The position numbers and the translations under genes are program-made. A stretch of 9,714 nucleotides of DNA. Source: Gammaproteobacteria bacterium (lineage in GTDB: Bacteria; Pseudomonadota; Gammaproteobacteria; SZUA-229). The notes beneath the pieces are model-generated. The model was not told the DNA's origin and made no database searches. It saw only the letters and a list, made by a program, of their open reading frames with translations. Positions 6,794 through 9,714 of the stretch are shown one piece after another. The first letter of the stretch is position 1. Every line of letters begins with the position of its first letter. Location of the stretch: contig WTCC01000129.1 of NCBI GenBank assembly GCA_013138755.1, positions 1 to 9,714 of the forward strand. Direction: 5' to 3'.

Positions 6794-7742
6794 ACCCGTG
6801 CTCTACAAAACCGACCCTGTCGTCAAACGTCACGCCGGCAATCCAATTCTGACCAAGGAAGACATCCCCTACCCAGTAGAAACCGTACACAATGCGGGCA
6901 TCTGCCGCTATAAGGACTGCATCATCATGTTGTTTCGCAGTCATCTGCGCAACGGCCGTTCCATCATTGGCATCGCCGACAGTGAGGACGGTTTCAACTT
7001 CAGTGTCCGTCCAGAACCTTTTATGGTACCGGCTACACAGGGCGTGTTTGCCGACTACGAAGCCTTCGGTGTCGAGGACCCCCGTATCTGCTGCATCGAT
7101 GGCGACTACCTGATCACTTACAGTGCCTACTCGCAACACGGTGTGCGAATCGCGCTGGCAAAGACCCGCGACTTTGAATCCGTTGAGCGCGTGTCACTGA
7201 TCTCACAGTCCGATATGCGTAACGTGGTGATTTTCCCCGGCCGCTTTAACGGTCGGTACGCCCGCCTCGATCGGCCGCATTCCGAGATCAGCCCTTGGTC
7301 AGTATGGTTATCATGGTCACCCGACCTGATTCACTGGGGTGAGTCTGAAGTGGTGATGAAACCGGTGACATATCACTGGGATGAGAGCAAGATCGGTCCC
7401 GGTCCGACCCCGATACGCACCGAACACGGCTGGCTGTGTATCTATCACGGTGTGTTCGAAACCATGGACGGCGCCGTCTACCGGCTCGGCGTCGCATTAC
7501 ACGATCTGGCAAATCCGGCTAAAATCATTGGTGTCTGCGATGAATGGATACTGACACCGGAAGATCCCTGGGAGCTTACTGGTTATGTGCACAACGTGGT
7601 TTTCAGCTGCGGCGCAGTCGAGGATGGTAATGGCGGTATCATCCTTTACTGGGGTGGTGCTGACACCGTGATGTGCGCCGGTACTGCTAACATTGATGAT
7701 CTGGTCACACTCTGCCTGAATAATAAGCGAGCGCCTTTTTAA
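6777..7742 (+). CDS. GH130 family protein, compact phosphorylase-like form
   Basis: The protein has 321 residues from the ATG at 6777, the usual size for GH130 phosphorylases, with no signal peptide. Visible motifs are FRSHLRNGRSIIGIADSEDGF (about 53-73), GVEDPRI (98-104) with the expected catalytic Asp at 101, FPGRFNGRYARLDRP (153-167), WDESKIGPGPTPI (201-213), GWLCIYHGV (218-226) and GYVHNVVFSCGA (269-280). Lys205 and His224 sit where phosphorylases carry basic phosphate contacts, so the likely reaction is reversible phosphorolysis of a beta-mannoside to alpha-mannose-1-phosphate. Linkage specificity cannot be read by eye. The start 6777 follows TGCAGG by 6 bases; 6771 (also ATG) is an alternative. 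The gene overlaps the GT4-cupin stop, which implies translational coupling. Confidence 0.9.
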   Translation: MTAPAKPVLYKTDPVVKRHAGNPILTKEDIPYPVETVHNAGICRYKDCIIMLFRSHLRNGRSIIGIADSEDGFNFSVRPEPFMVPATQGVFADYEAFGVEDPRICCIDGDYLITYSAYSQHGVRIALAKTRDFESVERVSLISQSDMRNVVIFPGRFNGRYARLDRPHSEISPWSVWLSWSPDLIHWGESEVVMKPVTYHWDESKIGPGPTPIRTEHGWLCIYHGVFETMDGAVYRLGVALHDLANPAKIIGVCDEWILTPEDPWELTGYVHNVVFSCGAVEDGNGGIILYWGGADTVMCAGTANIDDLVTLCLNNKRAPF

Positions 7743-7888
7743 TCAGACATACACTGTCGATACCATTGAGCTTGCAGTATGAAATACCAGCAACAGTCTC
7801 ACTCAAACTTATTCATGAAAACTACCGTACCCGAACTTGAGTGCGGTCAGGCTTTCGACGATTTTTTATTCCTGCCCTTGAGTATATT

Positions 7889-7974
7889 TCAATCTAAAAT
7901 GGAAATTTTTATATAGCTCAATATTGATCATAATAAAACCAGTGAAACAAGGATTAAGATTTTTTATAGATTGA
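7889..7974. repeat. Inverted repeat pair with inner palindrome in AT-rich gap
   Basis: TCAATCTA (7889-7896) and TAGATTGA (7967-7974) are perfect inverted repeats 70 bases apart, with A-rich and T-rich inner edges. Between them lies the palindrome TCAATATTGA (7918-7927). An FNR/CRP-like half match TTGATCATAATAAA (7924-7937, 9 of 10 to TTGAT-N4-ATCAA) overlaps it. The 268-bp stretch 7743-8010 around this holds no other gene I can support and no convincing terminator after the GH130 gene. Confidence 0.3.
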
Positions 7975-8010
7975 TGAGCGTCTGCTTTGGGTTGCGACGG
8001 AAGGTGAGCT

Positions 8011-8094
8011 ATGAATCACGTGCGTCAGCTTATGAGGAAGTTTGAACCATCGCATCTGTTGGAGGTGTCTCGAAATCCGTCCATAAAGTTTTAA
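8011..8094 (+). CDS. Possible 27-residue small protein
   Basis: The frame starts at ATG 8011 and ends at TAA 8092-8094. It reads MNHVRQLMRKFEPSHLLEVS then RNPSIKF, basic and without a membrane segment. The reason to list it is the strong Shine-Dalgarno GGAAGGTGA at 7999-8007, well spaced from the ATG. I recognise no family. It may be a genuine short gene, a leader peptide or a fragment of a lost element; length alone gives little support. Confidence 0.25.
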   Translation: MNHVRQLMRKFEPSHLLEVSRNPSIKF

Positions 8095-8103
8095 CGACAT
8101 ACA

Positions 8104-8166
8104 GTCACATCCGGAGTTAATAAACATAACCCAGGGTTGGCTGTAAAATTACTTGCCGGATGGGAC
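8104..8166. repeat. Nested inverted repeat upstream of cytochrome gene
   Basis: GTCACATCCGG (8104-8114) pairs with CCGGATGGGAC (8156-8166), 10 of 11 positions. A second palindrome AACCC-A-GGGTT (8128-8138) sits almost at its centre. The right arm overlaps the -35 region and spacer of the candidate cytochrome promoter, so it could be an operator. Alternatively it is part of a small structured RNA or a decayed mobile end. Confidence 0.4.
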
Positions 8167-8181
8167 ATACTCAGCTATAAA
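8153..8181 (+). promoter_or_regulatory. Candidate sigma-70 promoter for cytochrome c gene
   Basis: TTGCCG (8153-8158, 4 of 6 to TTGACA) is followed after exactly 17 bases by TATAAA (8176-8181, 5 of 6 to TATAAT). Transcription would start near 8188, about 33 bases before the ATG at 8221. The right arm of the inverted repeat 8104-8166 overlaps the -35 box. Confidence 0.45.
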
Positions 8182-8220
8182 GTTTATTAATGAATATTTA
8201 GCGCAAAAACCGAAACTATC

Positions 8221-8607
8221 ATGAGATTAGCATTAGTTATTTTTATCTATTTCGTTACAGTCTATCAACCAGCTATTGCTGTTATTGGTGTTACTGCTGA
8301 TGAAGATGTGAAACCTGTTCCATACGACAATGGGCATGAGCAATCCGATACAGCTGCACCTTCATCAGAAGCAAAAATGTTTTCAGAAGTCACGCGTGGT
8401 CAAATGCTCTATGAAAACCATTGTACGAGTTGTCACGAAAGTGCGGTTTACATACGCGCCAAACGTAAAGCAACAAACTATAAAGAAGTGGGTAACTGGG
8501 TCAAACAACGTGCAGACTGGCTTAACCTAGGCTGGGGTATTGTAGAAAAGCAGGAGGTTATGCAGTATCTTAATGAGCGTTATTATAAATTTCCCTTGAC
8601 TGAGTAA
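8221..8607 (+). CDS. Small periplasmic c-type cytochrome
   Basis: The protein has 128 residues. A signal peptide is visible at residues 1-20 (MRLALVIFIYFVTVYQPAIA), with a likely cut after AIA. A low-complexity linker follows to about residue 55. One heme c site CTSCH lies at 68-72, with the proximal ligand His72. The helical remainder includes GNWVKQRADWLNLGW (91-105) and YLNERYYKF (116-124). It should carry one heme c in the periplasm and shuttle or accept electrons; the partner is unknown because no oxidase or reductase gene is adjacent. The only Met after the heme motif is Met114, not in the usual ligand context, so the sixth heme ligand is unclear. No Shine-Dalgarno is visible before the ATG, though a promoter fits at 8153-8181. 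Confidence 0.88.
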   Translation: MRLALVIFIYFVTVYQPAIAVIGVTADEDVKPVPYDNGHEQSDTAAPSSEAKMFSEVTRGQMLYENHCTSCHESAVYIRAKRKATNYKEVGNWVKQRADWLNLGWGIVEKQEVMQYLNERYYKFPLTE

Positions 8608-8624
8608 TTCTAATATTCAATAAA

Positions 8625-8661
8625 CAACACACCTATACCGATATTTATCGGTAATGTGTTG
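8625..8661. terminator. Two-tier hairpin after the cytochrome gene
   Basis: An outer stem CAACACA (8625-8631) / TGTGTTG (8655-8661) encloses an inner perfect stem ACCGATA (8637-8643) / TATCGGT (8646-8652), separated by a small asymmetric internal loop. It begins 17 bases past the cytochrome stop, where a terminator belongs. No T tract follows on the plus strand, so it may instead protect the 3' end of the transcript or be a small element. Confidence 0.5.
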
Positions 8662-8755
8662 CATTGGCCGGTTGAACCCACCGCCAACAGCAGACATTCA
8701 ACATTTGAGCTAACCTGGCGGCGTGTCCTTTGCACCAGTCAAGTTGATTGATTTG

Positions 8756-9118
8756 TTAAGGATCTTTGTTGGCATGATGTTCTTCACGTCCTTTATTTAT
8801 TAAACAGTCCGGGCACAGCAGCAAACCATATTGATCTTGGTGGTCAAATGCTTGCTCTAAATTATCAATGCCTATTTGAGTGTTGCATTCGTTATTTTCA
8901 CAAAGTATGTTTTCTAGAAATGGTTTTATATGGTTAAAAAACTCCCATCTTTGTGCTTCTGTGTTTAGATTATCAGGTCTTTGCTTTTTTATTATTGTTC
9001 TAGCGATGCCACGCATTTGATTTTCGGGAAGGATATCATTTTCATCTAAGTGCCTAAGTGCGGCTATTAAATGATCGTTATATTCTTCTTGCTCAAGGAA
9101 GCGTTTTGTAAATGACAT
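8756..9118 (-). CDS. Hypothetical protein with four-cysteine putative zinc site
   Basis: I do not recognise this 120-residue protein. The N-terminal half is helical and charged (EEYNDHLIAALRHLDEN, 11-27; MRGIARTIIKKQ, 35-46). The C-terminal half has two cysteine pairs, CENNEC (73-78) and CPDC (102-105), spaced like the two knuckles of a zinc ribbon or a degenerate endonuclease-type zinc site, but no catalytic His-Asn-His pattern is evident. There is no signal peptide or membrane segment, so it is probably cytoplasmic. The ATG at 9118 is preceded by AAGGG about 9 bases upstream. A 9-bp inverted repeat at 9138-9167 lies in its promoter region. It is AT-rich like the flanking sequence and unlike the sugar block. 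Confidence 0.7.
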   Translation of the reverse strand: MSFTKRFLEQEEYNDHLIAALRHLDENDILPENQMRGIARTIIKKQRPDNLNTEAQRWEFFNHIKPFLENILCENNECNTQIGIDNLEQAFDHQDQYGLLLCPDCLINKGREEHHANKDP

Positions 9119-9137
9119 TTTTTATACCCTTAACAGT

Positions 9138-9167
9138 TACTATACGTACCCGTCGATCCGTATAGTA
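9138..9167. promoter_or_regulatory. Operator-like inverted repeat upstream of the four-Cys protein
   Basis: TACTATACG (9138-9146) and CGTATAGTA (9159-9167) are perfect 9-bp inverted repeats separated by 12 bases. They lie 20-49 bases upstream of the minus-strand ATG at 9118, where a promoter and operator would be. TATAGT within the proximal arm could serve as a -10 box on the minus strand. The arm spacing, about two helical turns centre to centre, suits a dimeric repressor. Confidence 0.45.
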
Positions 9168-9283
9168 TTAAATAGTAAATCTAATGTTTAGATGTAAATT
9201 ATTGTTCCCATAGAAAATAACACAATACTTGTCTCTTTATCAATATGAGCAAATCGTGACCACTCAACTTCCCCAGGAAAGCA

Positions 9284-9357
9284 CATCTGAACGTCGCCTA
9301 AGGGTTAGCGACCCTTGATTGAATTGTTTACAGCAGAATTATCCAACGGACGTTTAA
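9284..9357 (+). repeat. Diverged intergenic repeat, copy B
   Basis: This is the partner of 703-777 in direct orientation, sharing TGAACGT, TTAGCGACC, TTGAT, ATCCAA and other blocks. It contains a small hairpin AAGGGT-TAGCG-ACCCTT (9300-9316). It abuts the left end of the MITE-like element, so that element may have inserted at its edge. The preceding stretch 9168-9283 shows no gene. Confidence 0.55.
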
Positions 9358-9358
9358 C

Positions 9359-9535
9359 GGCCCAGACTGTGTGAAAACTCAAAATATTTTGGATTTTAAA
9401 AACTCCGTCCCTAGATATTTGTAGTTTTTCACTAATAACCAAGAACTATCTCCACTAAAACATCGTTATTAGTTATATATTGGCTGGGATTTACCACTTT
9501 CAATTTTCTAAAATAGTTTTCACACAGTCTGGGCC
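9359..9535. mobile_element. MITE-like element, 177 bp
   Basis: The element begins GGCCCAGACTGTGTGAAAAC and ends with the exact reverse complement; perfect terminal inverted repeats extend 21 bases (9359-9379 and 9515-9535). The trinucleotide AAC occurs immediately outside both ends (9356-9358 and 9536-9538), consistent with a 3-bp target duplication. It is far too short for a transposase and has no frame of note. Inside is a 9-bp inverted repeat ACTAATAAC (9431-9439) / GTTATTAGT (9465-9473). These are the properties of a non-autonomous miniature element moved by a related IS. The first 47 bases recur inverted at 1-47. The IS family is not determinable here. Confidence 0.7.
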
Positions 9536-9538
9536 AAC

Positions 9539-9714
9539 AAGAGACGGTCAGAGTCTGAGGGTAATTATTCAGCACTCAATCATAAAGCGACATTAAACAA
9601 ATTTATCTGACGGTAAAATTCTGTTCGAGTACGGACATTCATAGTTTTTACTCTGGCCCAAAATATTTCCCAAATATTCGTAAATTATTTATTTAGCCTT
9701 TATCGTTTGTGAAG
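9539..9714. other. AT-rich tail without recognisable gene
   Basis: I see no coding frame, RNA gene or strong hairpin in these last 176 bases. A phrase TTTTTACTCTGGCCCA near 9645-9660 faintly echoes the MITE terminus but is too diverged to call. Confidence 0.4.

Noticed and set aside
9284..9358. Integron attC-like site (GTTTAAC near 9352-9358)
   Set aside because: Only one core-like box is present, there is no matching GTTRRRY partner at suitable distance, and no integrase or cassette array.
9645..9661. A third terminal repeat of the MITE (TTTTTACTCTGGCCCA)
   Set aside because: It matches the terminus only with gaps and several mismatches and has no partner end.

Overview
The window looks like chromosomal DNA from a Gram-negative bacterium, most likely a gammaproteobacterium. 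The signs are a UspA-family protein with the GSHGRHG...LLLGS signature, a relic of a PEP-CTERM/exosortase sorting tail (VPVPAAVWLFGSGLL...ARRKKA), a small periplasmic c-type cytochrome and good Shine-Dalgarno sites on several genes. I cannot name a genus. No rRNA, tRNA, CRISPR array or transposase gene is visible.

Layout. Positions 1-47 hold one end of a repeat that returns inverted and identical at 9359-9405. A minus-strand universal stress protein follows (109-549). Next comes a decayed intergenic region (about 550-1277) with a diverged repeat, a clean minus-strand terminator and an orphan PEP-CTERM tail. The core is a four-gene carbohydrate block (1278-7742), visibly richer in G+C than its flanks: a long GT4 glycosyltransferase with an extra C-terminal domain (+), a long GH130 protein (-, convergent with it), and then, divergent from that gene, a GT4 fused to a ManC-type mannose-6-phosphate isomerase cupin (+), which overlaps a compact GH130 phosphorylase-like gene (+). 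After an AT-rich gap with several inverted repeats come a small cytochrome c (8221-8607, +) and a small four-cysteine protein of unknown function (8756-9118, -). The window ends with a 177-bp MITE-like element (9359-9535) flanked by AAC on both sides.

How the genes may work together (inference). Characterised GH130 enzymes act on beta-mannosides, and the phosphorylases among them release or use alpha-mannose-1-phosphate. The fused cupin belongs to the family that interconverts fructose-6-P and mannose-6-P. GT4 enzymes typically transfer mannose or glucose from nucleotide sugars. The block therefore reads as a cytoplasmic module that builds and recycles a mannose-containing oligosaccharide; no transporter or secreted enzyme accompanies it. 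The cupin has lost one consensus metal-site histidine, the first GT4 lacks the second Glu of the E-x7-E motif, and the long GH130 lacks a lysine that the short one keeps. These differences suggest specialised or altered activities and make this block the best candidate here for an undescribed pathway.
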